Source: Luteimonas yindakuii (lineage in GTDB: Bacteria > Pseudomonadota > Gammaproteobacteria > Xanthomonadales > Xanthomonadaceae). Taken from it: a DNA stretch of 64,000 bases. The position numbers and the translations under genes are program-made. Positions within the stretch are counted from its first letter, which is position 1; each line of letters starts with the position of its first letter. Location of the stretch: the NCBI RefSeq assembly GCF_004803715.2, contig NZ_CP039383.2, positions 496,001-560,000 of the forward strand. Reading direction: 5' to 3'. The notes under the pieces were generated by a model. The model saw only the letters and a program-made list of their open reading frames with translations. It was not told the DNA's origin and ran no database searches. This document shows positions 19,709 to 29,997 of the stretch, in pieces.

Positions 19709-20905
19709 ATGACCCACCTGCCCCAGCTTCGCATCCCCGCCACCTACATGCGAGGCGGCACCTCCAAGGGCGTGTTCTTCCGCCTGGATGACCTGCCCGA
19801 AGCCGCGCGCATGCCGGGCGCGGCGCGCGATGCGCTGCTGATGCGGGTGATCGGTTCACCCGATCCCTATGGCAAGCACACCGATGGCATGGGCGGGGCG
19901 ACCTCGTCGACCAGCAAGTGCGTGATCATCGCGCCCGCGTCGGTGCCGGATCACGATGTCGACTATCTCTACGGCCAGGTCTCGATCGACTCGGCCTTCG
20001 TCGACTGGTCGGGCAACTGCGGCAACCTCAGTACCGCGGTCGGTCCGTTCGCGATCGCCAATGGCTTCATCGATCCCGCGCGCCTTCCGCGCGACGGCGT
20101 GTTCGCGGTGCGCATCTGGCAGGCCAATATCGGCAAGACCATCGTCTGCCATGTGCCGGTCGCGAACGGCGAAGTGCAGGAAACCGGCGATTTCGAGCTC
20201 GACGGTGTGACCTTTCCCGCCGCCGAGATCGTGCTGGAGTTCATCGATCCGTCCGACGAAGGCGAGGGCGGCGGCGCGTTGTTTCCCACCGGCAATGTGG
20301 TCGACACGCTCGAAGTGCCCGGTGTCGGTCCGCTGCAGGCGACGATGATCACCGCCGGCATCCCGACGGTGTTCGTCAATGCCGCCGACATCGGCTACAC
20401 CGGCACCGAACTGCAGCCGGCCGTGAATGGTGATCCCGATGCGCTTGCGCGGCTGGAAGCGATCCGCGTCGCCGGTGCATTGAAGATGGGGTTGATCGGC
20501 GATGCGCAGGAAGCGGCCACGCGCCAGCACACGCCGAAGGTGGCCTTCGTCGCGGCGCGCGCCGACTACGTCGCATCGAGCGGCAGGCGGGTCGCCGCGG
20601 CCGACATCGACCTCAACGTGCGCGCGATGTCGATGGGCAAGCTGCATCACGCGATGATGGGCACTGCCGCGGTCGCCATTGCGACTGCCGCGGCGGTTCC
20701 GGGCACGCTGGTGAACAGTGCCGCCGGGGGTGGCGAACGCAGCGCGGTCCGCTTCGGCCATCCTTCGGGCACCCTGCGCGTGGGCGCGGAGGCGGCGCGC
20801 GTGGATGGCAACTGGGAGGTGACCAAGGCGGTGATGAGCCGCAGTGCGCGCGTGCTGATGGAAGGCATGGTGCGCGTGCCCACACCTTCCGCAACATCGG
20901 ACTGA
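19709..20905 (+). CDS. prpF: 2-methylaconitate cis-trans isomerase (PrpF)
   Basis: A 398-residue enzyme of the diaminopimelate-epimerase fold that isomerises the AcnD product so that AcnB can rehydrate it. The N-terminus (ATYMRGGTSKGVFF), DGMGGATSSTSKCV and DWSGNCGNL are typical PrpF motifs, with the Lys and Cys residues expected in the active site. The ATG at 19709 gives the usual length. It is the partner of acnD, 66 bases after the intervening SRPBCC gene. Confidence 0.92.
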   Translation: MTHLPQLRIPATYMRGGTSKGVFFRLDDLPEAARMPGAARDALLMRVIGSPDPYGKHTDGMGGATSSTSKCVIIAPASVPDHDVDYLYGQVSIDSAFVDWSGNCGNLSTAVGPFAIANGFIDPARLPRDGVFAVRIWQANIGKTIVCHVPVANGEVQETGDFELDGVTFPAAEIVLEFIDPSDEGEGGGALFPTGNVVDTLEVPGVGPLQATMITAGIPTVFVNAADIGYTGTELQPAVNGDPDALARLEAIRVAGALKMGLIGDAQEAATRQHTPKVAFVAARADYVASSGRRVAAADIDLNVRAMSMGKLHHAMMGTAAVAIATAAAVPGTLVNSAAGGGERSAVRFGHPSGTLRVGAEAARVDGNWEVTKAVMSRSARVLMEGMVRVPTPSATSD

Positions 20906-21149
20906 TCGCGATCGCGGCTATTGGAAGTCGTGCTTTCTGCGCATGGGGCTGCCGCGACGCCTCGCAACTGCATGCGCGCCGCAGCCCGCGACTGCACCGG
21001 CCTTCACGGCAACGTCGTTGATGGCCCTGTCGATCGCACACAGTTGCGCGCTGGCTTTCACTGCGCTGAACACGAATTACATTCGTCTTCACCCTGCCGC
21101 GAGGTGGCGAGCGCGAACACTCGGTCTCCAACACCGAGGCGACAACGAC

Positions 21150-22442
21150 ATGGGCAGGGCAATTGATGGGCAGTACACGCACAGCGTAGGCAGGCTGGAT
21201 GGTTCGCAGGGCGTGTCCGCCCATGCAGCTGTGGCCCGCGGTGGAGGCAGTAACGCCCTGCAGCCGGTCACGAAACCCGCCAGCCCGGACATCAGCCGCC
21301 GCTTTCCGCTGATGGTGCATTGCCACCTCCGCTGGGATTTCGTCTGGCAGCGTCCACAACAGCTGTTCTCGCGGCTGGCCGCGGAGCATCCGGTGCTGTT
21401 CGTCGAGGATCCGTTGCCCGGCGACGGCGACGCGCATCTCGATATCACCGAGCCCTATGCGAACGTGGTGCGCCTGGTGCCGCGCCTGCCGCACGATGCA
21501 CCAGCCGATACGGATGCGCAGTGGCGGTTGCTGATTCCGTTGATCGAGCAGGCGCTGCTGCGTCACCCGCTGCTCGCCGGACGCTTCGCCAATCCGGTGC
21601 AGTGGTTCTATTCGCCGATGAGCGCGCCGATGCTGCTGGGCCGTTTCGGCTCGCGCGGCATCGTCTACGACTGCATGGACGAGCTGGCGAACTTCCGCTT
21701 CGCACCGCCCGACATCGTCGCGCGCGAGCGCTACCTGCTGTCGCGCGCCGACGTCGTCTTCACCGGCGGCTACCAGCTGTATGAGGCGAAGGCGCGCCAC
21801 CATCCCACCGTCTATTTCCACGGCTGTGGCGTCGATGTCGGCCATTTCGGTCGCGCGCGACTGGCCTCCACGGAGGTGCCTGCGAGCGTCGCCGACCTGC
21901 CCGGGCCGATCCTCGGCTATGTCGGCGTTATCGACGAGCGCCTGGACTACGCGCTGATCGAGGCGCTGGCACTCGCGAATCCGGACGCATCCGTGGTGAT
22001 GGCCGGTCCGCTGGCCAAGGTCGAGCGCGCCGACCTGCCGGACCTCCCCAACATCCACTGGCTGGGCCAGCAGCCCTACGAGGCGCTGCCGGCGCTGGTG
22101 AAGGGCTTCGATGTCTGCCTGATGCCGTTCGCGCTCAACGACGCCACCCGCTACATCAACCCGACCAAGACGCTGGAATACATGGCGACCGGCAAGCCGG
22201 TGGTGTCCACCGCAGTGGCCGACGTGGTGCGCAACTTCACCCCGGTGGTGGATGTCGCGTACTCCACCGAGGAGTTCCTCGACGCGGTCCGGCGTGCCAT
22301 CGACGGTGCTGACCCGACACTGTTGCGCGAAGGCATCGCCCGCGCGATGGATGCGTCCTGGGATTCCACCGTGGCCACCATGCGCAGCGAACTGCTGGGC
22401 GCGGTGATGCCGGTGCGGGCCCTGCACGCGGGTGCCCAATGA
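21150..22442 (+). CDS. Glycosyltransferase (GT1/GT4-like) of a surface polysaccharide cluster
   Basis: A 430-residue GT-B-fold glycosyltransferase with the N-terminal motif WDFVWQRPQQLFSRLA near residue 64 and a C-terminal domain with NPTKTLEYMATGKPVV, the nucleotide-sugar binding segment of this group. I chose the ATG at 21150 since gagg lies about ten bases upstream. The reading frame is open further upstream, but its composition there does not look coding. Its last four bases overlap glf, so the two are translationally coupled. The linkage to a UDP-galactopyranose mutase suggests that it handles a galactofuranose-containing glycan, which is inference. Confidence 0.82.
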   Translation: MGRAIDGQYTHSVGRLDGSQGVSAHAAVARGGGSNALQPVTKPASPDISRRFPLMVHCHLRWDFVWQRPQQLFSRLAAEHPVLFVEDPLPGDGDAHLDITEPYANVVRLVPRLPHDAPADTDAQWRLLIPLIEQALLRHPLLAGRFANPVQWFYSPMSAPMLLGRFGSRGIVYDCMDELANFRFAPPDIVARERYLLSRADVVFTGGYQLYEAKARHHPTVYFHGCGVDVGHFGRARLASTEVPASVADLPGPILGYVGVIDERLDYALIEALALANPDASVVMAGPLAKVERADLPDLPNIHWLGQQPYEALPALVKGFDVCLMPFALNDATRYINPTKTLEYMATGKPVVSTAVADVVRNFTPVVDVAYSTEEFLDAVRRAIDGADPTLLREGIARAMDASWDSTVATMRSELLGAVMPVRALHAGAQ

Positions 22443-23587
22443 AGACCGACGTCCTCGTGGTCGGTGCCGGGTTCTCCGGCGCCGTGGTGGCACGCCAGCT
22501 CGCCGAGCGCGGGCTGCAGGTGCTGGTCGTGGACCGTCGCGACCACATCGGTGGCAATGCCCATGACCGCACCGATGCCCATGGCGTGCTCGTACATCCG
22601 TATGGGCCGCATATCTTCCACACCAACAGCGCACGCATCTTCGAATACCTGTCGCAGTTCACCGCCTGGCGGCCGTACGAGCACCGCGTGCTGGCGCGCG
22701 TGGACGGCAGGCTGGTGCCGCTTCCGATCAACATCGACACCGTCAACCGGCTCTACGGGATGTCCCTGGACGAGACCACCATCCAGGACTTCTTCGATGG
22801 TGTGCGCGAGCCGCGTGATCCGATCCGCACCAGCGAGGACGTGGTGGTGAACGCGGTCGGCCGCGACCTCTACGAGAAGTTCTTCCGTGGCTACACGCGC
22901 AAGCAGTGGGGGCTGGATCCGTCCGAGCTCGCGGCGTCGGTTGCCGCGCGCATTCCGACCCGCACCAACCACGACGACCGCTACTTCACCGATACCTACC
23001 AGGCGATGCCGGTCGACGGCTACACGCGGATGTTCGAGCGCATCCTCGACCACGCGCATATCCGGGTGGAGACCGGCGTGGACTTCTTCGCCGAACGCGA
23101 GCGGCTCAAGGCGCGGCACCTGGTCTACACCGGGCCGGTGGACGCCTACTACCAGCATCGCTTCGGCGCGTTGCCGTACCGGTCGCTGCGCTTCGAGCAC
23201 GAGCACTTGACCGACACGCAGCGCTACCAGGACGTCGGCACCGTCAACTATCCCAACGACCACGCCTACACCCGCATCACCGAGTTCAAGCACATCACCG
23301 GACAGGAACATGCGGGCACGTCGATTGTGCGCGAGTATCCGCAGGCCGAGGGCGAGCCCTATTACCCGGTGCCGCGGCCGGAGAACGAACAGCTCTTCAA
23401 ACGCTACGAGGCACTCGCGCTGGAAGAGCCCGGGGTGACGTTCGTTGGCCGGCTGGCGCAGTACCGCTACTACAACATGGACCAGTGCGTGGGCGCGGCA
23501 TTGAAGGCTGCCGAGTACGTCGAAGAGAAGCTGGGCCTCGCCACGCGGGTCGCGGCACCCTCGGCGGTGCCGGCGGCGACGGCCTGA
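22439..23587 (+). CDS. glf: UDP-galactopyranose mutase
   Basis: A 382-residue flavoenzyme that converts UDP-galactopyranose to UDP-galactofuranose. The FAD loop is VLVVGAGFSGAVVARQLA at the start. GGNAHDR, GPHIFHTN, and RGYTRKQWG follow in family order, with the active-site Arg/Tyr regions present. The length is normal. The ATG overlaps the glycosyltransferase stop by four bases, and the next gene starts three bases after it, so the three genes form one operon for a surface or exopolysaccharide galactofuranose unit. Confidence 0.95.
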   Translation: MKTDVLVVGAGFSGAVVARQLAERGLQVLVVDRRDHIGGNAHDRTDAHGVLVHPYGPHIFHTNSARIFEYLSQFTAWRPYEHRVLARVDGRLVPLPINIDTVNRLYGMSLDETTIQDFFDGVREPRDPIRTSEDVVVNAVGRDLYEKFFRGYTRKQWGLDPSELAASVAARIPTRTNHDDRYFTDTYQAMPVDGYTRMFERILDHAHIRVETGVDFFAERERLKARHLVYTGPVDAYYQHRFGALPYRSLRFEHEHLTDTQRYQDVGTVNYPNDHAYTRITEFKHITGQEHAGTSIVREYPQAEGEPYYPVPRPENEQLFKRYEALALEEPGVTFVGRLAQYRYYNMDQCVGAALKAAEYVEEKLGLATRVAAPSAVPAATA

Positions 23588-23590
23588 GCC

Positions 23591-25765
23591 ATGTCTGTTG
23601 CCCCGGACACGGGGATGTGCGGCATCGCGCTGTGGGGCGGGGTGGAATGCACCATCAACCGCGTAGGCGATGCCTGGTTCAGCCAGTTGCAGCGTAACGG
23701 CCATATGGTCCGTGCCGACGACCTGGACACGTTCGCCAGCCTCGGCATGCGTGCGCTGCGCCAGCCCGTGCTGTGGGAGCAGGTCGCGCCGGACGGCCTC
23801 GCCAGCGCCGACTGGTCGTGGCCCGATGCCTGCCTCGCGCGACTGCGGGAGCTGGACATCGAGCCGATCGTCGGCCTCCTGCACCACGGTGGCGGGCCGG
23901 CCGCCACCAGTCTGGTCGATGCGGATTTCGGTGAGAAATTCGCCGTCTATGCCGCCGCCGTCGCGCAACGCTACCCATGGGTGCGCGACTGGACCCCCGT
24001 CAACGAGCCGCTTACCACGGCACGTTTCAGCGGCCTGTACGGATGCTGGGCACCGCACGGCCGAGATCCCGCGATCTTCTGGCAGGTGCTGCGCAACGAA
24101 TGCCGCGCCACGGTGCTTGCGATGCGCGCGATCCGCCGGGTCCGCCCAGACGCCCGCCTGGTGCAGACCGACGACCTCGGCCGGACCTGGTCGGTGCCAT
24201 CGCTGGCCCACCAGGCCGAGTTCAACAACCACCTGCGTTGGCTGGCATGGGACCTTCTGTGCGGACGCGTGGACGCCACGCATCCCTTGCACGGCTGGTT
24301 GCGCGGCTGCTGTGGTGCAGGCGCGGAGGACATCGCGTGGTTCACCGGCAACCCGTGCCCGCCCGATCTTATCGGCGCCAATTACTACGTCACCAGCCAG
24401 CGCTATCTGGACGACGCGATCGAGCGGTATCCCGCCGCGCTGCACGGAGGCAACGGGCGCGAGCGCTATGTAGACGTGGAGGCGGTGCGCATGCTCGATG
24501 TGTCGCCGCCGGGTATCGAGACACTGCTGCAGGAGGCCTGGGACCGCTACCGGATCCCGATCGCGATCACCGAGGTCCACCTGGGTGGGCATCGCGAGGA
24601 ACAGCTGCGCTGGCTGGACGAGATCTGGCGGGGCGCCTGCCGGGCGCGCGACGCAGGCATCGACCTGCGCGCGATCACGCTGTGGGCGTTGCTGGGCAGC
24701 CATGACTGGGACTGCCTGCTGACCGAATGCCGCGACTATTACGAGAGCGGCGTGTTCGACGTGCGCGGGGGCAGCCTGCGACCGACCGCGCTCGCACGCA
24801 TGGCGGCGCAACTCGGCCACGGCGAGCCGCCGTCGCACCCGGTGCTGGCGTCGCCGGGCTGGTGGCGTCGCCCGTCGCGCATGCTGCATGCCGCGACGCA
24901 TGCGCAAGAGCCCACGGCGGGGCAGGCGCGGCCGATCCTGATCACCGGTGCCACCGGCACCCTGGGTGGCGCGTTCGCGCGCATCTGCCAGGCACGCGGG
25001 TTGTCCCATCGCGTGTTGACACGTGCCGAACTCGACATCGCCGACGGCGACGCCGTGCGCCGCGCGCTCGACGGTTGCGAGCCGTGGGCGATCATCAATG
25101 CCGCGGGCTATGTGCGCGTCGACGAGGCCGAGCGCGACCACGCCCGCTGCTACCGCGAGAACAGCGACGGTCCTGCGACCCTGGCACGCGCGTGCGCGCG
25201 CGACGGCGTCGCGCTGGTCACCTTTTCCAGTGATCTGGTGTTCGATGGCCGCCAAGGCGCGCCGTATGTCGAGGACGACGCGATCGCCCCGCTCAACGTC
25301 TACGGCCGCAGCAAGGCCCGTGGCGAGGCGCTGGTGCTCGACCGCCACCCGGATGCGCTGGTGGTGCGCACCAGTGCGTTCTTCGGGCCGTGGGACGAGT
25401 ACAACTTCGTCTGCCTGCTGTTGCGTGCACTGCGCGCGGGCCTGCCGTTCGAGGCCGCGAGCGATGTCACCGTGTCACCGACCTATGTGCCCGACCTGGT
25501 GCATGCCTGCCTCGACCTGCTGGTCGATGGCGAGGCCGGCATCTGGCACCTCACCAATGGCGAGCCGGTGACCTGGCTGGAACTCGCACACCGCGCGGCG
25601 CAGGCCGCGGCCACCGATCCCGTCGGCGTCTGCGGGCGGATGGCTGCGGAGTTCGGCTGGCTGGCGCCGCGTCCGGCCTACAGCGCGCTGGGCAGCCAGC
25701 GTTCGCTGGTCATGCCGGCGCTGGATGACGCGTTGGCCCGCTGCGTGCGTGACAGCGTGACCTGA
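23591..25765 (+). CDS. Fusion of GH1 glycosidase-like and RmlD-like sugar nucleotide reductase domains
   Basis: A 724-residue two-domain protein. Residues about 10-420 are a family 1 glycoside hydrolase barrel, with acid/base Glu139 in TPVNEPL and nucleophile Glu328 in ITEVHLG, so both catalytic residues are kept. Residues about 448-724 form a short-chain reductase of the dTDP-4-dehydrorhamnose reductase type, with LITGATGTLGG and the pair Tyr571/Lys575 in YGRSK. The acceptor-domain fold is clear, but substrate is not. The fusion and its tie to glf and a glycosyltransferase recur in some proteobacteria as far as I recall. No signal peptide is seen, so a cytoplasmic role in precursor remodelling is more likely than cell-wall hydrolysis. 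Confidence 0.85.
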   Translation: MSVAPDTGMCGIALWGGVECTINRVGDAWFSQLQRNGHMVRADDLDTFASLGMRALRQPVLWEQVAPDGLASADWSWPDACLARLRELDIEPIVGLLHHGGGPAATSLVDADFGEKFAVYAAAVAQRYPWVRDWTPVNEPLTTARFSGLYGCWAPHGRDPAIFWQVLRNECRATVLAMRAIRRVRPDARLVQTDDLGRTWSVPSLAHQAEFNNHLRWLAWDLLCGRVDATHPLHGWLRGCCGAGAEDIAWFTGNPCPPDLIGANYYVTSQRYLDDAIERYPAALHGGNGRERYVDVEAVRMLDVSPPGIETLLQEAWDRYRIPIAITEVHLGGHREEQLRWLDEIWRGACRARDAGIDLRAITLWALLGSHDWDCLLTECRDYYESGVFDVRGGSLRPTALARMAAQLGHGEPPSHPVLASPGWWRRPSRMLHAATHAQEPTAGQARPILITGATGTLGGAFARICQARGLSHRVLTRAELDIADGDAVRRALDGCEPWAIINAAGYVRVDEAERDHARCYRENSDGPATLARACARDGVALVTFSSDLVFDGRQGAPYVEDDAIAPLNVYGRSKARGEALVLDRHPDALVVRTSAFFGPWDEYNFVCLLLRALRAGLPFEAASDVTVSPTYVPDLVHACLDLLVDGEAGIWHLTNGEPVTWLELAHRAAQAAATDPVGVCGRMAAEFGWLAPRPAYSALGSQRSLVMPALDDALARCVRDSVT

Positions 25766-25836
25766 GCGCTACCGCAACAATGTTGTGGCGCCCCGGGGCT
25801 TCGGGTGACGATGACGCTTTGCTACCAGGGCCACCT

Positions 25837-27078
25837 ATGTCGAAGCCATCGCCGCGGCGAAAATGGATGCCTGCCGCAATCGGCGCACTGGTCCTGTTGC
25901 TGGTGCTGTGGGCGGTGCTGCGCATGCGCGGCCCCGTGCTGCCCGGCTATGACGTCGTCGCCGGGCCGCTCGTGCAGCAGGTGGTCGCCACCGGGCGGAT
26001 TGCAGCGCTTTCGCGGGTGCAGGTGGGCGCCGAGATCGCCGGGCTGGTGCTCGAGCGTCGGGTGATGGAGGGCGACCGCGTCGAACCGGGCGATGTGCTG
26101 GTGGTGCTGCGCGCGGCGGATCTTGAAGCCCGTCGTGACGAGGCCCGCGCGGCACTCGCCGCATTGCGCGAAGCCGAACGTCCCGATGCCGAGGCACGTC
26201 TGCGCCAGGCGCGGGCGGAACTGGCACAGGCCGAACGCGACCTCGTGCGTCGCCGCGAACTTGGCCAGGCCCAGCTGGTCTCGCGCGAAAGCGTGGAGCA
26301 GGCCGCGCAGGCCGTCGTCGCCGCGCGTGCGGCGACCGAGCAGGCGCGCGTGGCCGTGGCCGCACTGGCCGGGGGCGCGCGCGAAGCACAGGCCCGCGAG
26401 CAGCTGCAGGCCGCCGAGGCCGCGCTCGAACGCTCGCGGATCCGCGCCACCGTCGCCGGCACCGTGCTCACCCGCAACGTCGAGCCCGGCGACACTGTAA
26501 ATCCCGGCGACGTGCTGATGGATATCGCCGCCGATGCGCCCGGCGAGATCCTGCTGCCGCTGGACGAGAAAAACCTCGAGCGGATCGAAGTGGGGCAGGG
26601 CGCGACCGCCATCGCCGATGCGTTTCCCGCTCGCCCGTTCGCCGCCACCGTGCACCACGTCGCGCCGGGCATCGATCCCGCGCGCGGCACCGTCGACGTT
26701 CGCCTGCGCATCGATCCCGCCGCCGATTTCGTGCGCCAGGACATGACCGTCACCGTGACCATCCTCACCGGCCGCCGCGACGACGCGCTGGCGGTACCCA
26801 ACGACGCGCTGCTCGATGACGCTGACGGTTCCGACCGCGCCGCCGTGTTGCGGGTGCGCGATGGCCGCGTGCAGCGCACGCCGGTGCGCCTGGGCCTGCG
26901 CGGGCTGGCGATGAGCGAGGTGCTCGAAGGCCTGCAGGCCGGCGACCGCGTGCTGGCCGTCGGCGCGCTGGCCGCCGACGCCGTGCCCGAAGACGGCACC
27001 CGCGTGCGCGTGGAGGGCCAGCCCGCGCCGCAGGCCGGTCACGCCACGCGCGGTGAGTTGCCCGTCGCGTTCGACTGA
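25837..27078 (+). CDS. Periplasmic adaptor (membrane-fusion protein) of an ABC exporter, MacA-like
   Basis: A 413-residue protein with one N-terminal membrane anchor (LLLVLWAVLRM region) and no lipobox. A beta-rich lipoyl half is followed by a long Ala/Arg/Glu coiled coil (residues about 90-200), the second lipoyl half (IRATVAGTVLTRNVEPGD) and a barrel domain. It should bridge the inner-membrane ABC transporter encoded next to an outer-membrane factor. The start at 25837 gives the anchor directly at the N-terminus. The permease begins four bases after its stop. The substrate of this exporter is unknown. Confidence 0.87.
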   Translation: MSKPSPRRKWMPAAIGALVLLLVLWAVLRMRGPVLPGYDVVAGPLVQQVVATGRIAALSRVQVGAEIAGLVLERRVMEGDRVEPGDVLVVLRAADLEARRDEARAALAALREAERPDAEARLRQARAELAQAERDLVRRRELGQAQLVSRESVEQAAQAVVAARAATEQARVAVAALAGGAREAQAREQLQAAEAALERSRIRATVAGTVLTRNVEPGDTVNPGDVLMDIAADAPGEILLPLDEKNLERIEVGQGATAIADAFPARPFAATVHHVAPGIDPARGTVDVRLRIDPAADFVRQDMTVTVTILTGRRDDALAVPNDALLDDADGSDRAAVLRVRDGRVQRTPVRLGLRGLAMSEVLEGLQAGDRVLAVGALAADAVPEDGTRVRVEGQPAPQAGHATRGELPVAFD

Positions 27079-27082
27079 CGCC

Positions 27083-28274
27083 ATGTGGATCGAATCCACC
27101 ATCGCGATGCGCTTCCTGCGCCAGGGCCGCGCGCAGACGCTGCTGATCCTCGTCGGCATCGCGGTGGGCGTCGCGGTGATCGTGTTCGTGACCGCGCTGA
27201 TCGCCGGCCTGCAGGACAACCTCATCGACCGCACGCTCGGCACCCAGGCGCATGTGCGCGTGGAAGCGCCGCGCGAGGCCAACCGCATCGCGGGCGCGTC
27301 TGCCGGCGTGCTGCAGCTGGTGCTGGAGGACCCGCGCCCACAGGCGCTGCGGCCGATCGACAACTGGCTGCAGGTGCAGGACGTGCTCGACCGGCTGCCG
27401 GGCGTGGCCGCGGTGTCGCCGCTGGTGTCGGGGCCGGCGTTCGGGCGTCGCGGCGAAGCGGTGCAATCGGTGGCGCTGGTCGGTGTGGATCTGGACCGCT
27501 ATCTGCAGGTCATTCCGCTCGACGAGAACATGCTCGAGGGCCGGCTCGAAGTGGGCTCGGGCAACGCGGTCATCGGCCGCCAGCTGGCGGAGGATCTCGG
27601 CCTGCGCCTCGGCGGCAAGCTGCGCCTCGATGCCGGCGACGGTCGCGAGGCCATCGTCAACGTGGCCGGCATCTTCGAACTCGGCGTGCGCGAGCTCGAC
27701 GCGCGCTATGTCTACCTCGACCTCAAGCAGGCGCAGTCGCTGCTGGCGCTGCCCGGCGGCGTGACCGTGATCGACATGACCGTGGATGACCTGTTCGGCG
27801 CCAACCAGGTGGCCGCGCGCGTGCGCGGTCTGACCGGCCTGCAGGCGGAGAGCTGGATGGAGAGCAACGCACAGCTGATGAACGCGCTGACCTCGCAAAG
27901 CATGTCCACGCGGATGATCAGTGTCTTCGTCGCGATCTCGGTCGCGCTCGGCATCGCCAGCGTGCTCGCGGTCAGCGTGGCCCAGCGCACGCGCGAGATC
28001 GGCATCCTGCGCGCGATGGGCACGCGCCGCGGCCAGATGCTGCTGGTATTCCTGGTGCAGGGCGCGGTGCTGGGCCTGGCGGGCTCGGCGCTGGGCGCGC
28101 TGGCCGGCTGGGGGCTGGTGGCCTCGTTCAACAATTTTGGTCCGGGCCTGTTCTTCATCCCGGTGCCGGCGGCACTGGTGCCCGCGGCCATGGCGCTGGC
28201 CACGCTGGCCGGCATGGGTGCGGCGCTCACCCCGGCCTGGCGCGCCTCGCGCCTCGACCCGGTGGAGGCGATCC

Positions 28275-28282
<8 letters not shown>
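27083..28282 (+). CDS. ABC exporter permease, MacB/FtsX type
   Basis: A 399-residue permease with an N-terminal membrane helix, a large periplasmic domain (residues about 45-270) and three C-terminal helices containing ISVALGIASVLAVSVAQRTREIGILRAMG, shown here only in part as the FtsX signature REIGILRAMG. This layout is of the MacB/LolCE superfamily. The ATG at 27083 is used because the longer frame begins within the previous gene. The ATPase start overlaps its last eight bases. Together with the adaptor, this is a tripartite-type exporter. Confidence 0.88.
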
Positions 28283-29033
<751 letters not shown>

Positions 29034-29134
29034 GGTCCGTGTTCGAAGTGGAGCCGCCAGCGTTATCTGCGGCAACGCGCGTGCGGCGCCAAGGCAGGCC
29101 GGCTATCGTTCCGCCCTGATGACGAGGGCCGCGC

Positions 29135-29389
29135 ATGAAGAAGAGTTATGACCCACCGTTGACCCGGAACACCAACGCGCCCCTCTACCGCTTCGACAAG
29201 GCAATCGAGAAGGCGCAGGAACGCCTGCTGTCGGCCATCGACATGAAGCAGCACCACACCAGTCACAACCTGGCGCAGGAAGTGATCAGCGAGGCGCGCG
29301 AGGCGCTGCGCAAGGCCGAGCACCAGCGTGAGCTCAAGATCAGGGAACTGGCGCAGAAGGACGCGGACGCCAAGGCCTACCGCACGTAA
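29135..29389 (+). CDS. Small conserved-looking hypothetical protein
   Basis: An 84-residue, highly charged, helical soluble protein with no membrane span, rich in Glu, Lys and Gln, probably a coiled coil from residue 20 to the end. The ATG follows cgaggg by eight bases. I do not recognise a family. Codon use is in line with the neighbouring core genes, and the run-off of coding character at its ends supports a real gene. Its close spacing to the ABC operon (about 100 bases) does not suggest a function. Confidence 0.55.
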   Translation: MKKSYDPPLTRNTNAPLYRFDKAIEKAQERLLSAIDMKQHHTSHNLAQEVISEAREALRKAEHQRELKIRELAQKDADAKAYRT

Positions 29390-29457
29390 GCCGAATTCCG
29401 GCGCGGCGCCTGCTCGGGTGTAGCCCGCAGCTGCGGAAGTGAACCTGGCTCAGTTGA

Positions 29458-29705
29458 CTCCAGGCAGCAACGCGTAGCCATCGCCCGCGCCGTGGTCACC
29501 CGCCCCGCGCGCTGCTGCTGGTCGACGAACCCACCGGCAACCTCGACACCAGGTCGGCCGCGGGTGTCTTCGAACTGCTGTGCGGCTTCAACGAGCGATA
29601 CGGCTGCGCCGTGCTGGTGGTCACGCACGACCCACGCCTGTCCGGAACCTGCGACCGCACGATCAAGCTGGTCGACGGGAGATCTTGTCGGATGAGCCCA
29701 ACGAC
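29458..29705 (+). pseudogene. Partial, frameshifted duplicate of the ABC ATPase gene
   Basis: The DNA matches bases about 28736-28975 of the ATPase gene: signature-end [15 protein letters not shown], then the Walker B region, then the THDPRL segment. The Walker A half is missing and at least one single-base loss after the signature breaks the frame, so no working product is possible. The codon positions outside the break are still well conserved, so the copy is either recent or derived from a close paralogue. It marks the start of a degenerate stretch leading to the tRNA remnant. Confidence 0.75.
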
Positions 29706-29724
29706 GTTGCAACTCGCGATCCCG

Positions 29725-29997
29725 CTACGGCGAGGCTGATCCGGTGGCATGCAGGATGTGCCCGTGGCCATCCACCACGGCACGGAAACGCCTTCCTTCG
29801 TAGTAGAACGTCGCGCGCCACAGACCGGCATCCTCGCCAGTGCCGCGTTCGCACAGCACGGAGACCTTGCCGTCGTGCATGAGTTGGCGGAAGGCCGACA
29901 CCTCCAGGCCGAGATTCACGGCCGCCTGCGCACCGTCGATCTCGATGCTGGCCGGCGACGTGTCGGCACCGGCAAGCTGGAGTGCGATGGCCTTCAT
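29725..29997 (-). CDS. DUF6522 family protein
   Basis: A 90-residue protein. It has [36 protein letters not shown] followed by a beta-rich end, [19 protein letters not shown]; only fragments of these are cited here as the family signature ([11 protein letters not shown]). I recognise this as the DUF6522 pattern, of unknown function, often found beside copper or redox genes. Here the neighbours are remnants, so the context gives no help. The single ATG at 29997 fits the family start. Confidence 0.65.
   Translation of the reverse strand: MKAIALQLAGADTSPASIEIDGAQAAVNLGLEVSAFRQLMHDGKVSVLCERGTGEDAGLWRATFYYEGRRFRAVVDGHGHILHATGSASP

Noticed and set aside
22151..25348. A 1065-codon minus-strand frame opposite glf and the GH1-RmlD gene
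   Set aside because: Shadow frame with no recognisable domain, while the plus strand has three clear enzymes.
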